DNA of 46,063 nt from contig NZ_SMRU01000036.1 in NCBI RefSeq assembly GCF_004354015.1, positions 1 to 46,063 on the forward strand, written 5' to 3'. The translations under genes were made by a program, and so were the position numbers. A model generated the notes under the pieces. The model made no database searches, was not told where the DNA came from, and saw nothing but the letters and a program-made list of their open reading frames with translations. Shown piece by piece: positions 1 to 7,410 of this stretch. Numbering within the stretch: the first letter of the stretch is position 1; each line of letters opens with the position of its first letter. The stretch is from Arthrobacter terricola. GTDB taxonomy: Bacteria; Actinomycetota; Actinomycetes; Actinomycetales; Micrococcaceae.

Positions 1-1
1 G

Positions 2-73
2 ACACGTGCAGCAGCCTCCTTCCGGGACGTCCCGGAGGACCGTAACCGGAAGAACTCCTCACGCCCCGGGTGA
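2..73 (+). CDS. 3' end of an unidentified gene cut by the window start
   Basis: A reading frame enters from the left edge and ends at TGA 71-73 after 23 codons, giving a charged, Arg/Asn/Ser-rich tail. A GC-rich hairpin with a short T run starts at the stop codon (73-103), which is the main reason to take it as a real gene end. Nothing in the tail identifies a family. Low confidence, because open frames are common by chance at this GC content. Confidence 0.3.
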   Translation, partial: TRAAASFRDVPEDRNRKNSSRPG

Positions 74-103
74 GGGCCGGCTCCCCGTTTTCCCCGGCCT
101 TTC
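73..103 (+). terminator. Putative terminator after the truncated gene
   Basis: GGCCGG (75-80) can pair with CCGGCC (94-99) across a 13-nt loop, followed by TTTC. It sits directly on the stop codon of the frame that enters the window. Confidence 0.35.
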
Positions 104-245
104 AACCCGGCCTTCCGGACCCAGGATGCTCCGGTCACCGGATTGATCCCGCATTCCCTCGCGGCCGCCGTCGTATTCTGCAAACGATCAAACACCGCGA
201 AGAAAGCAGCCTTCTCTTCCAGCCCATAACGGCTTGAACGAACCA

Positions 246-287
246 CGGTCGTTGCAACTCCCAAAAATCAGGGTGTTGCAACGACCG
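246..287. repeat. Perfect 13-bp inverted repeat, 16-nt loop
   Basis: CGGTCGTTGCAAC (246-258) pairs perfectly with GTTGCAACGACCG (275-287). It lies downstream of the minus-strand MFS gene and could be its terminator or a mobile palindromic repeat. No T run follows on either strand. Confidence 0.7.
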
Positions 288-301
288 CTAGAACCCGCCG
301 A

Positions 302-332
302 GGTTTAAGGGGTGTGATCTGTACACAAACTC
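302..332 (-). repeat. 31-bp interspersed repeat, copy 1
   Basis: Read on the minus strand this begins GAGTTTGTGTACAG and ends CCCCTTAAACC. It matches 28 of 31 positions with 33491-33521, and a third diverged copy lies inverted at 33455-33485. It starts 16 bp beyond the stop codon of the MFS gene. Confidence 0.7.
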
Positions 333-347
333 CGGGGGAGGGGAGGG

Positions 348-1706
348 TTACTTCAGGGCCGACTTGGCCAAGGGCGCCGAAGTGTCGCTCAGGCTGAGGC
401 CCTTCGTTTCGGGTGCCAGGTATTGGGAGATCACGGCGCCGAGCACGCAGATCGCGGCGGCGATCAGCATGGTGGTTCCCACGCCCAGGCTGTCCACGGA
501 CATCGGGAGGATGAAGGTGCCCGCCGCGGCACCGATCCGTGAGAATGCGGCGGCGAATCCGACGCCGGCACCGCGGATTTCGGTGGGGAAGACCTCGCCC
601 GGGTACACACCCGTCAGCGCCGTGGAGACCGCGTTGAAGAAGGAGAACGCGATGAAGCAGATCAGGATGATGGTGGGCGAGAAGTGCGAGAACAGGCCGA
701 TGATGACGAGTGCGACGGCGGCAATCCACATGGGCGGGATGGACAACTTGCGTCGGCCGACCCGCTCGATCAGGAACATCGCGGCAAGGGAACCGGCCAC
801 TACGACGCCGTTGAGCAGCAGTGCTCCCGTCAAACCGTCCTGGATGCCAAGGTTTTCAAGCACGACGGGCGCGAAGGTTGCGATGGCGAAATACGGAGTG
901 ACGTTGCAGACCCAGTACATGCACACGAAGATCGTGGAGTTGCGGTACTGCGGGGAGAAGAGCTTGCCGAAATTGGGTTTCTCCGACTTTTCGTTCGCCA
1001 AGTCCTGGACATCCGCTTCGTCCATGTGCGCCTTGGCGATGGCGAGTGCTTCATCGATCTTGCCCTTGCTGATGAGCCAACGCGGGGATTCGGGTGAGCC
1101 CAGGCGGAGCAGGAACACGATGAGCGACGGGACGGTGCTCATGCCGAGGATGATCCGCCAGTCGGCGTGGATGGCAGTGGACAGGTAGTAGCCCACCGCG
1201 TAGGAGAGCAGGTAGCCCACGTACCAGGCGACTTCCTGGAACGCCATGAGCTTGCCTCGCAGCCTGGCCGGGGAGAACTCGACCAGCAGGGGCCAGCCGA
1301 TGGCGTAGTCGGCGCCGATTGCCATGCCCATGAGCAGGCGGATGGCGAACAGTTGCCAGGGCTCGGCTACGAAGAATTGAGCCGCGGAACCCACCAGGAA
1401 GATGGCGAGATCGACGATGAACATCGGCTTCCGGCCGATCTTGTCAGCCAGGAAACCGCCGATGGGTCCGCCGAAGAAGATGCCGATGAGGGCCGAGGCG
1501 CCTATAAGGCCCTGCCACGTGGCGGAGAGGTGGAGGTCTGCGGTCAATGCGGGCATCACGAGGCCGATGCCACCCAGGATGAAGCCGTCGATGAACATGC
1601 CGCCGGCGATCACGGCGCTGAGTTTGTAGAGGAACCGCTTCTTTTGGGGATCGAGCGGGGCTTGCGTTTTCAACGGCCTCGGGGCCGGAACGACGGGTGT
1701 ACTCAC
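348..1706 (-). CDS. MFS transporter, sugar-porter type
   Basis: A 452-residue inner-membrane permease with about 12 hydrophobic segments, probably proton-coupled import. The family signatures are all present: a G-x3-D-x2-GRK loop after helix 2 (GGFLADKIGRK), PESPRWL at the start of the central loop, VGRRK in the second half and PETKG near the C-terminus; these mark the sugar porter subfamily. The start is GTG at 1706, with AAGGAAG 7-8 nt upstream. It diverges from the monooxygenase operon across a 295-bp control region, so its likely job is uptake of the compound that operon degrades. The substrate cannot be read from sequence; members of this subfamily also carry non-sugars such as aromatic acids and polyols. 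Confidence 0.88.
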   Translation of the reverse strand: MSTPVVPAPRPLKTQAPLDPQKKRFLYKLSAVIAGGMFIDGFILGGIGLVMPALTADLHLSATWQGLIGASALIGIFFGGPIGGFLADKIGRKPMFIVDLAIFLVGSAAQFFVAEPWQLFAIRLLMGMAIGADYAIGWPLLVEFSPARLRGKLMAFQEVAWYVGYLLSYAVGYYLSTAIHADWRIILGMSTVPSLIVFLLRLGSPESPRWLISKGKIDEALAIAKAHMDEADVQDLANEKSEKPNFGKLFSPQYRNSTIFVCMYWVCNVTPYFAIATFAPVVLENLGIQDGLTGALLLNGVVVAGSLAAMFLIERVGRRKLSIPPMWIAAVALVIIGLFSHFSPTIILICFIAFSFFNAVSTALTGVYPGEVFPTEIRGAGVGFAAAFSRIGAAAGTFILPMSVDSLGVGTTMLIAAAICVLGAVISQYLAPETKGLSLSDTSAPLAKSALK

Positions 1707-1857
1707 GATGGACTTCCTTGTTCTCGTGTTTTTCTAACGGACGGATGGACGACGGCGCGTCGGGAAAAGGTCCAGGCCTGGAATAAGAGGGGGTTCCGTT
1801 CAATTGGTGAACGTCGTGCTCAAAAATATGACACACGCCACAGATGGTGTCAATAGT

Positions 1858-1959
1858 GAACAGCGCGTTCGAAAGTAATGCCTCCAAGTCCTTGACAGTG
1901 AAATGGCTAACACGTTAAATTGAACGCAGTGTTCAGATGATGAACGTTCGAATGTAATG
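1858..1959. promoter_or_regulatory. Divergent control region with promoter and GAAC/GTTC operators
   Basis: A strong promoter for the rightward operon is visible: TTGACA (1892-1897), 17-bp spacer, TTAAAT (1915-1920). GAAC-N5-GTTC dyads occur upstream of it (1858-1870) and at the expected transcription start (1922-1934), and GAACGTTC follows at 1942-1949. A near-identical 15-bp direct repeat, CGTTCGAAWGTAATG, lies at 1866-1880 and 1945-1959. This pattern suggests a repressor with two or three sites. No regulator gene is adjacent. Confidence 0.6.
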
Positions 1960-2001
1960 TTGTCGCACTGGTCGGCATGAGTCCAAGGAAGTACCGTTGC
2001 C

Positions 2002-3399
2002 ATGAAAAATGAACCTTTGAGCCTGTTTGCGTTCGACGTCTTCGCGCCGGCCCACTTGACCTCCGGATCGTGGCGCAATGAAGGTGACCAGGGCTACCGC
2101 TACACGGACCTTCAGTACTGGACCGGGATCGCCCGGAAGCTGGAGGACGCTGGCTTCGACGGCATCTTCTTCGCCGATAACGTCGGCTACCACGACGTTT
2201 ACCGCGGCAACGGCGACGCCGCATTGCGCGACGCCGCCCAGTTCCCGATCAACGACCCCACCGTGCTGATCAGCGGCATGGCGGCGGTCACCAAGCACCT
2301 CTCTTTCGGCGTGACCGTCTCGGCCACCTACGAACCGCCGTACCTGTTGGCCCGCAAGTTCAGCTCCCTGGACCACCTCACCGGCGGCCGGGTTGGATGG
2401 AACATCGTGACCTCCTACTCCGAGGCGGCAGCCCGGAATCTGGGCAAGGAACAGCAGGTGACCCCGCTCGAGCGCTACGACATGGCAGACGAGTATATGG
2501 ACGTGGTCTACAAGCTGTGGGAATCCTCCTTCGAAGAGGACGCCGTAGTGCGCGACGCCGAGTCCGCCACCTACATCGATCCCGCCAAGGTCCACCAGAT
2601 CAACCACTCCGGCCAGCACTTCACCGTTCCGGGTTTCCATCTGTGCGAACCGTCCCCGCAGCGCACTCCCGTCCTGTTCCAGGCCGGCTCGTCGTCGCGT
2701 GGCATGGAATTCGGCGGCAAGCACGCTGAGGCTGTCTTCATCCAGAGCACGTCGGTGGAAGGCGCCAAGCGCACGGTCGCCAAATTGCGCCAGGCCGTGT
2801 CCGACGCCGGACGGGACCCGCAGGATGTCAAGATCGTCATCCTGCTGACCGTCGTGGTCGCTCCCACGAATGAAGAGGCCCAGGCCAAGTACCAAAAGGC
2901 CGTGGACAATGCCCCGATCGACGGGATCCTGGCCCGATTCAGTGGCTGGACCGGCATCGACATGTCCGAATACGAACTCGATGTACCGCTTCGTTCGGTT
3001 GGCACCAAGGCCGGCCAGTCGATGGTGGACATGTTCTCCAAGGCTGATCCGGACCGTGACTGGACTCCGCGCCAGATCGCCGAGTTCCTCGCGGTCGGCG
3101 GAACGGGTTCCACGATCATCGGTTCCCCGGAAACCATCGCCTCGGAGTTGCGCCGCTGGCGCGACGAGGCCGACGTCGACGGCATCAACCTCAGCTACAC
3201 CACCAAGCCGGGCAGCTGGGACGACTTCATCGAACTCGCCCTGCCTGAACTGCGCGCCCAGGGGATCATCGCCCCCGAACGCAACGAAGACCAGGAACCG
3301 GTCACGCTGCGCGAGAAGCTCTTCGGGCAGAAATACACCTTGAACGGGCACCCCGCCACTGCCCACCGTGCCACCCACCTGAGCGAAGCAGCCCGCTAA
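2002..3399 (+). CDS. FMNH2-dependent monooxygenase, NtaA/SnaA/DszA type
   Basis: A 465-residue bacterial-luciferase-fold (LLM) flavoprotein. The N-terminal region carries features of the NtaA/SnaA/DszA/EmoA branch: an early FDVFAP-type strand, FADNVG, then LDHLTGGRVGWNIVTSYSEAAARNLG around residues 125-155. These enzymes use reduced FMN supplied by a separate reductase and O2 to cleave C-N or C-S bonds or to oxygenate cyclic substrates. The start is ATG 2002, with AGGAAG 10 nt upstream, and it is the first gene of the operon. The flavin reductase two genes downstream is the obvious partner. The family match is firm; the substrate is unknown. The neighbouring amine oxidase hints at a nitrogen compound. 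Confidence 0.88.
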   Translation: MKNEPLSLFAFDVFAPAHLTSGSWRNEGDQGYRYTDLQYWTGIARKLEDAGFDGIFFADNVGYHDVYRGNGDAALRDAAQFPINDPTVLISGMAAVTKHLSFGVTVSATYEPPYLLARKFSSLDHLTGGRVGWNIVTSYSEAAARNLGKEQQVTPLERYDMADEYMDVVYKLWESSFEEDAVVRDAESATYIDPAKVHQINHSGQHFTVPGFHLCEPSPQRTPVLFQAGSSSRGMEFGGKHAEAVFIQSTSVEGAKRTVAKLRQAVSDAGRDPQDVKIVILLTVVVAPTNEEAQAKYQKAVDNAPIDGILARFSGWTGIDMSEYELDVPLRSVGTKAGQSMVDMFSKADPDRDWTPRQIAEFLAVGGTGSTIIGSPETIASELRRWRDEADVDGINLSYTTKPGSWDDFIELALPELRAQGIIAPERNEDQEPVTLREKLFGQKYTLNGHPATAHRATHLSEAAR

Positions 3400-3436
3400 G
3401 CGCGGTCACCCCCGACGGATATCAACGGAGATACTC

Positions 3437-4747
3437 ATGACTGAACAGACGGATGTCGTTGTAATTGGTGCCGGCCTGGCTGGCCTGGTCACCGCCCGTG
3501 AGCTGGGCAACCGCGGCCACAAGGTCGTGGTCCTGGAAGCCCGCGACCGGCTCGGTGGCCGCTTGTGGACCGAGGACCGCCTGGGCCGCAAACTCGAACT
3601 GGGCGGGAACTGGCTGCACTGGACCCAGCCCCACGCCTGGGCCGAAGTGACCCGTTACGGCCTGGACGTCTCCCGCGGCCCCCGCTCGGAGGAAACCTAC
3701 TGGCTCGCCGGCGACGAAGTCCGCCGCGGGAACCTCGATGACTTCATGGCCCTCATCGACCCCGGCATGACCCGGCTCCTCGAGGACACCATGAAGTGGC
3801 TGCCGCGCCCGGACGCCCCGCTCACCAACGGGGACCTGGCCGAAGCGGACCAGTACAACCTGCAGGAAATGCTGGACAAGCTTGACCTGTCCGTGGACGA
3901 ACGCAACGCCAACGAAGCCGCCTGGGTGGGCCACTTCAACGCCCCCCTGGACCAGTGCGCCTACGTCAACGCCCTGCGCTGGACCGCCGCATCCTCAGGG
4001 CACTGGCACCTGATGCACGAAGCCTCCGCGATCTACCGCCTCAAGGACGGCAACGACACCCTGGCCAACGCCATCGCCGAAGACGCGGACGCGGAAATCC
4101 GCCTGAACGCCCCGGTCACCCGGGTGGAGCACAATAACGACGGCGTCACCGTCACCTATGGTGGCGGGCAGCAGCTCCAGGCCCGCAAAGCCGTGATCAC
4201 CCTGCCGGTGAACATCCTGCACAAACTCGACATCCAGCCCGCCCTCTCCGAAGGCAAGCTCGCCCCCAGCCGGGAACGCACCGCCTCCCAGGGCGTGAAG
4301 GCCTGGATGCGGGTCGGCCGCCGAGGCACCCCGGGCCCGATCAAGCCGTTCTTCGCCTACTCCGCCCAGGACAAGCCGCTCTCGGTCATCCGCACCGAGT
4401 TCATCGGCGAGAACGACGCCGTGCTGGTCGGCTTCGGCGCCGACGGGAACCGGATCGACGTCACCGACAAAGCACAGGTGCAGGCCGCCGTCGACGTCTG
4501 GCGTGATGACCTGGAAGTCCTGGAAGTCGCCGGCCACAAATGGGGCGAGGACCCCTACGCCGAGGAAACCTGGCTCATCCAACGCCCCGGCCAACTCACC
4601 AAATACCACGCAGCACAACAAGCCAGCGAAGGCGCACTCCACTTCGCCAGCGGCGACATCGCCAACCTCTGGGCCGGTTTCTTCGACGGCGCCATCGAAT
4701 CCGGCCTGCGCGCAGGCCGCACCGTTCACGCAGAACTGAAGGCATAA
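3437..4747 (+). CDS. Flavin monoamine oxidase family protein
   Basis: A 436-residue FAD-dependent amine oxidase. The Rossmann ADP-binding motif is at the N-terminus (VVVIGAGLAGL, then LEARDRLGGR about 25 residues later), followed by a GGNW segment. The C-terminal FAD-binding signature GDIANLWAGFFDGAIESG closes the protein, as in the MAO/putrescine oxidase superfamily. Such enzymes oxidise an amine to an imine, which hydrolyses to an aldehyde or ketone with release of H2O2 and ammonia or an amine. The start is ATG 3437, preceded by AACGGAGA, 37 bp after the monooxygenase. The aldehyde dehydrogenase three genes on could take the aldehyde product. No signal peptide is seen, so it should be cytoplasmic. 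Confidence 0.87.
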   Translation: MTEQTDVVVIGAGLAGLVTARELGNRGHKVVVLEARDRLGGRLWTEDRLGRKLELGGNWLHWTQPHAWAEVTRYGLDVSRGPRSEETYWLAGDEVRRGNLDDFMALIDPGMTRLLEDTMKWLPRPDAPLTNGDLAEADQYNLQEMLDKLDLSVDERNANEAAWVGHFNAPLDQCAYVNALRWTAASSGHWHLMHEASAIYRLKDGNDTLANAIAEDADAEIRLNAPVTRVEHNNDGVTVTYGGGQQLQARKAVITLPVNILHKLDIQPALSEGKLAPSRERTASQGVKAWMRVGRRGTPGPIKPFFAYSAQDKPLSVIRTEFIGENDAVLVGFGADGNRIDVTDKAQVQAAVDVWRDDLEVLEVAGHKWGEDPYAEETWLIQRPGQLTKYHAAQQASEGALHFASGDIANLWAGFFDGAIESGLRAGRTVHAELKA

Positions 4748-4749
4748 TC

Positions 4750-5331
4750 ATGGACACCATTCCCGCTCCCGTCCAGGACGGCATCACCCCCGCCTACTAC
4801 CGCCAGATCCTGGGCAAACTGCCCACCGGCGTCACCGCGATCACGGGCATTAACGACGACAACGAGAAGCTCGGCCTCGTGGTCGGCACCTTCCAATCCC
4901 TGTCCCTGGAACCGCCGCTGGTGATGTTCTGCGTGGACAAGTCCTCCTCGAGCTGGCCGAAACTGCGCAAGCTGCAGAAATTCACGGCCAACATCCTCGC
5001 CGATGACCAGATCCCCATCTGTAAGTCGCTCTCCCGCAAGGGCCCGGAAAAGTTCGAAGGCCTGCCTTCCACCCCTGGCCCGCTCGGTACCCCGCATCTT
5101 GACGGCGCCACCGCCTACATCGACTGCGTGGTGACCGCCGAAGTCCTCGTCGGCGACCACTACATGGTCGTAGGATCCGTGACGAACATGGAAGAAGGCA
5201 CCGGCGACGCCCTGCTCTTCCGCGCCGGCAAATTCGGCCAATACCTGCCCATCGACATCCCGGCACCGGCCGCCGTCGCGCCTGCCGTCGTCGCCGCACC
5301 GGAAACCGTACCCGTCAGGAGCGCATCATGA
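4750..5331 (+). CDS. Flavin reductase (HpaC/ActVB-like)
   Basis: A 193-residue member of the flavin-reductase-like domain family. These use NAD(P)H to reduce free FMN or FAD for a partner monooxygenase. Recognisable elements are YRQILGKLPTGVTAITG near the start, the LGLVVGTFQSLSLEPPLVMFCVDKSS block, and the N-I-L-A-D segment. The last 25 residues are Ala/Pro-rich and probably disordered. The chosen start is ATG 4750, two bases after the amine oxidase stop, with GAAGGC upstream; the frame is open further upstream, but that stretch lies inside the preceding gene. It overlaps the next gene by four bases. It most likely supplies FMNH2 to the monooxygenase at 2002. Confidence 0.86.
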   Translation: MDTIPAPVQDGITPAYYRQILGKLPTGVTAITGINDDNEKLGLVVGTFQSLSLEPPLVMFCVDKSSSSWPKLRKLQKFTANILADDQIPICKSLSRKGPEKFEGLPSTPGPLGTPHLDGATAYIDCVVTAEVLVGDHYMVVGSVTNMEEGTGDALLFRAGKFGQYLPIDIPAPAAVAPAVVAAPETVPVRSAS

Positions 5332-5732
5332 GCCGCCGCGACACCATACTTGAAGCCTGGAACCGTGCCTGGGGCGACGGAGACCTCTCCGCCTTCGAAG
5401 CCCTGCTGGCCCCTGGCTATGTCCGCCGGTCCAAGACCGGGAGCGAGGATTACACCAGCCTGCGCAAAACCATCGAAGCCACCCACGCAGCCTTCCCGGA
5501 TACCACCACCGAGATCCTGCACATCATCGAAGACGGCGATACGGCTGCCATCCACTGGCAGACGAAGGGAACACACCAAGGCCAGTTCATGGACGTGCCC
5601 GCTACCGGACGCAACATCACCGTCACCGGCGCATCCTTCCTCCGTTTCGACGGCGACAAGCTCGCCGAAGAATGGGTCGTTTGGGACCCGCGCGAACTCC
5701 TCTCATCCCTCGGCATCTGGCACTTGGGATAG
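5328..5732 (+). CDS. SnoaL-like (NTF2-fold) protein
   Basis: A 134-residue protein of the SnoaL/ester cyclase type: an N-terminal helix with W-x3-DLSAFEALLAPGY, a middle AFPDTTTEI...EDGDTAAIHW stretch, and a G-x-F-x-D-V-P-A-T-G-R turn before the final strands. These small cone-shaped proteins act as cyclases, isomerases or hydratases, or only bind ligands. ATG overlaps the flavin reductase stop as ATGA, so the two are probably translationally coupled. In this operon it may process an unstable intermediate made by the monooxygenase or amine oxidase; this is inference from position only. Confidence 0.82.
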   Translation: MSRRDTILEAWNRAWGDGDLSAFEALLAPGYVRRSKTGSEDYTSLRKTIEATHAAFPDTTTEILHIIEDGDTAAIHWQTKGTHQGQFMDVPATGRNITVTGASFLRFDGDKLAEEWVVWDPRELLSSLGIWHLG

Positions 5733-5765
5733 CCCGCATCGTTCCTACCGCCCAGGAGGCGCCCC

Positions 5766-7343
5766 ATGACCCTCGAAGGACATTCCCTCATCGCCGGTGA
5801 AGCCATTCCCGGCACCAACGGCACAACCAACGGCTTCAACCCGGCTACCAACGAGCATCTGCAGCCGGCTTACACGCTGATCAGTGAGCAGCAATTGAGG
5901 GTGGCCACCGAGGCCGCCGCAGACGCTTTCGACTCTTTCTCCGCCTTGGCTCCGCTGCAGCATGCCCGGTTCCTGGAAGCGATCGCCGAGAACATCGAAG
6001 CGGTCGGAGATGAACTGGTGGAGCGCGCGTCGGCGGAGACGGGCCTTGGCCTTGACCGCTTGCGCGGCGAGCGGGCGCGGACCATCGGGCAGCTCCGGCT
6101 GTTCGCCGACGTCGTCCGCCAGGGGGATTTCCGCGGAGTCCGGATCGACCCGGCCTTGCCCGACCGGACGCCCCTGCCTCGGGCAGACATCCGGCAGCAG
6201 CAGATTCCCCTCGGCCCCGTCGCCGTGTTCGGCGCGAGCAACTTCCCGCTCGCCTTCTCGGTCGCGGGCGGCGACACTGCCTCAGCCTTCGCCGCGGGCT
6301 GCCCGGTCATCGTCAAAGCGCACAATGCCCACCCGGGCACGGCTGAACTCGTGGGCAAGGCCATCACCCAGGCCGTGAAGGACCTCGGCCTCCATTCGGG
6401 CGTCTTCTCCCTTGTTTATGGCTCCGGCTCAAGCATCGGCCAGGCCCTCGTTGCCGATCCCGCCATCAAGGCAGTCGGTTTCACTGGCTCCCGCTCGGGC
6501 GGAACGGCCTTGATGCGCACTGCCGCGGCCCGGCCCGAACCGATCCCGGTCTACGCGGAAATGTCCTCCATCAACCCGGTCTACGTTTTCGACGGCGCCC
6601 TCGCCGGAGACGTCGATACCCTCGCCAAGCAGTACGTCGCGTCCGTGACGGGAAGCTCGGGACAGCTCTGCACGTCACCGGGCCTCGTCTTCGTCCCGGC
6701 CGGTGAGGCAGGGGACCGTTTCGCCGCCGCCGTCACGGGCCACATCACCCCGCTGCACGGTCAGACCATGCTTACCGGCGGGATCGCGGCCGCCTGGCAG
6801 CACGGCTACAACGCGCTCGAGGGCGTCGCCGACGTCGAACTCCTCGGACGCGGAAGCGCCGGCCCTGGGGAAAACGCGCCCGCACCGGCTGTTTTCAGTG
6901 CGGACCTTGATGTCTTCACGCACAACAAGATCCTGCACGAGGAAATCTTCGGCGCAGCGTCATTGGTGATCCGTTACAAGGACGTGGACGATCTCGTCAG
7001 CGCCACCAACAAGCTCGACGGACAGCTCACGGCCTCCCTGCACCTGAGCGAAGACGATTACGCTTCCGCGGCCCCGCTTGTCCCGGCCCTGGAACGCAAA
7101 GTCGGGCGGATCATCATCAACAGCTGGCCCACGGGCGTGGAAGTGAGCCACGCCATGGTCCACGGCGGTCCGTACCCGGCAACCTCGGACTCGAAGACGA
7201 CGTCCGTGGGCACGCTCGCGATCGAGCGGTTCCTCCGCCCGGTGGCCTACCAGAACTTCCCCGAGGAGCTCCGGCCGGCCCCGCTGAAGGACGCCAATCC
7301 ATGGAAAGTCCGCCGACTGATTGACGGCGAACCCGTGATGTAG
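5766..7343 (+). CDS. Aldehyde dehydrogenase, 2,5-dioxovalerate/KGSA type
   Basis: A 525-residue NAD(P)-dependent aldehyde dehydrogenase. The general-base Glu is at residue 265 (YAEMSSINPV) and the catalytic Cys at 302 (GQLCTSPG). The sequence style (VFGASNFPLAFSVAGGDTASAFAAGCPVIVKAH, and EMSSINPV rather than ELGGK) matches the alpha-ketoglutaric semialdehyde dehydrogenase branch. Start ATG 5766 has a strong CAGGAGG ribosome site. It closes the operon and would oxidise an aldehyde to a carboxylate that could enter central metabolism, in the simplest case a semialdehyde to 2-oxoglutarate. The real substrate depends on the upstream steps, which are not known. Confidence 0.87.
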   Translation: MTLEGHSLIAGEAIPGTNGTTNGFNPATNEHLQPAYTLISEQQLRVATEAAADAFDSFSALAPLQHARFLEAIAENIEAVGDELVERASAETGLGLDRLRGERARTIGQLRLFADVVRQGDFRGVRIDPALPDRTPLPRADIRQQQIPLGPVAVFGASNFPLAFSVAGGDTASAFAAGCPVIVKAHNAHPGTAELVGKAITQAVKDLGLHSGVFSLVYGSGSSIGQALVADPAIKAVGFTGSRSGGTALMRTAAARPEPIPVYAEMSSINPVYVFDGALAGDVDTLAKQYVASVTGSSGQLCTSPGLVFVPAGEAGDRFAAAVTGHITPLHGQTMLTGGIAAAWQHGYNALEGVADVELLGRGSAGPGENAPAPAVFSADLDVFTHNKILHEEIFGAASLVIRYKDVDDLVSATNKLDGQLTASLHLSEDDYASAAPLVPALERKVGRIIINSWPTGVEVSHAMVHGGPYPATSDSKTTSVGTLAIERFLRPVAYQNFPEELRPAPLKDANPWKVRRLIDGEPVM

Positions 7344-7350
7344 CCCATTT

Positions 7351-7398
7351 TCCGGCCCCGGATAGACCTCTCCAACAAGATATTCGTCCGGGGCCGGA
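7351..7398. terminator. Bidirectional terminator between aldH-like gene and ptsI
   Basis: TCCGGCCCCGGA (7351-7362) and TCCGGGGCCGGA (7387-7398) form a perfect 12-bp stem with a 24-nt loop, in the short gap between two convergent genes. Confidence 0.75.
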
Positions 7399-7410
7399 GT
7401 CCCACTGCGT

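Larger units (their letters stand above)
104..347. other. Gene-free stretch with two repeat-like elements
   Basis: No convincing reading frame is seen. The stretch holds a perfect 13-bp inverted repeat (246-287) and one copy of a 31-bp element (302-332) that recurs near 33.5 kb. The rest shows nothing recognisable. Confidence 0.5.

Noticed and set aside
1933..3378. A 480-codon minus-strand frame opposite the monooxygenase.
   Set aside because: It shows no domain motif or ribosome site, while the plus strand encodes a clear LLM-family enzyme.
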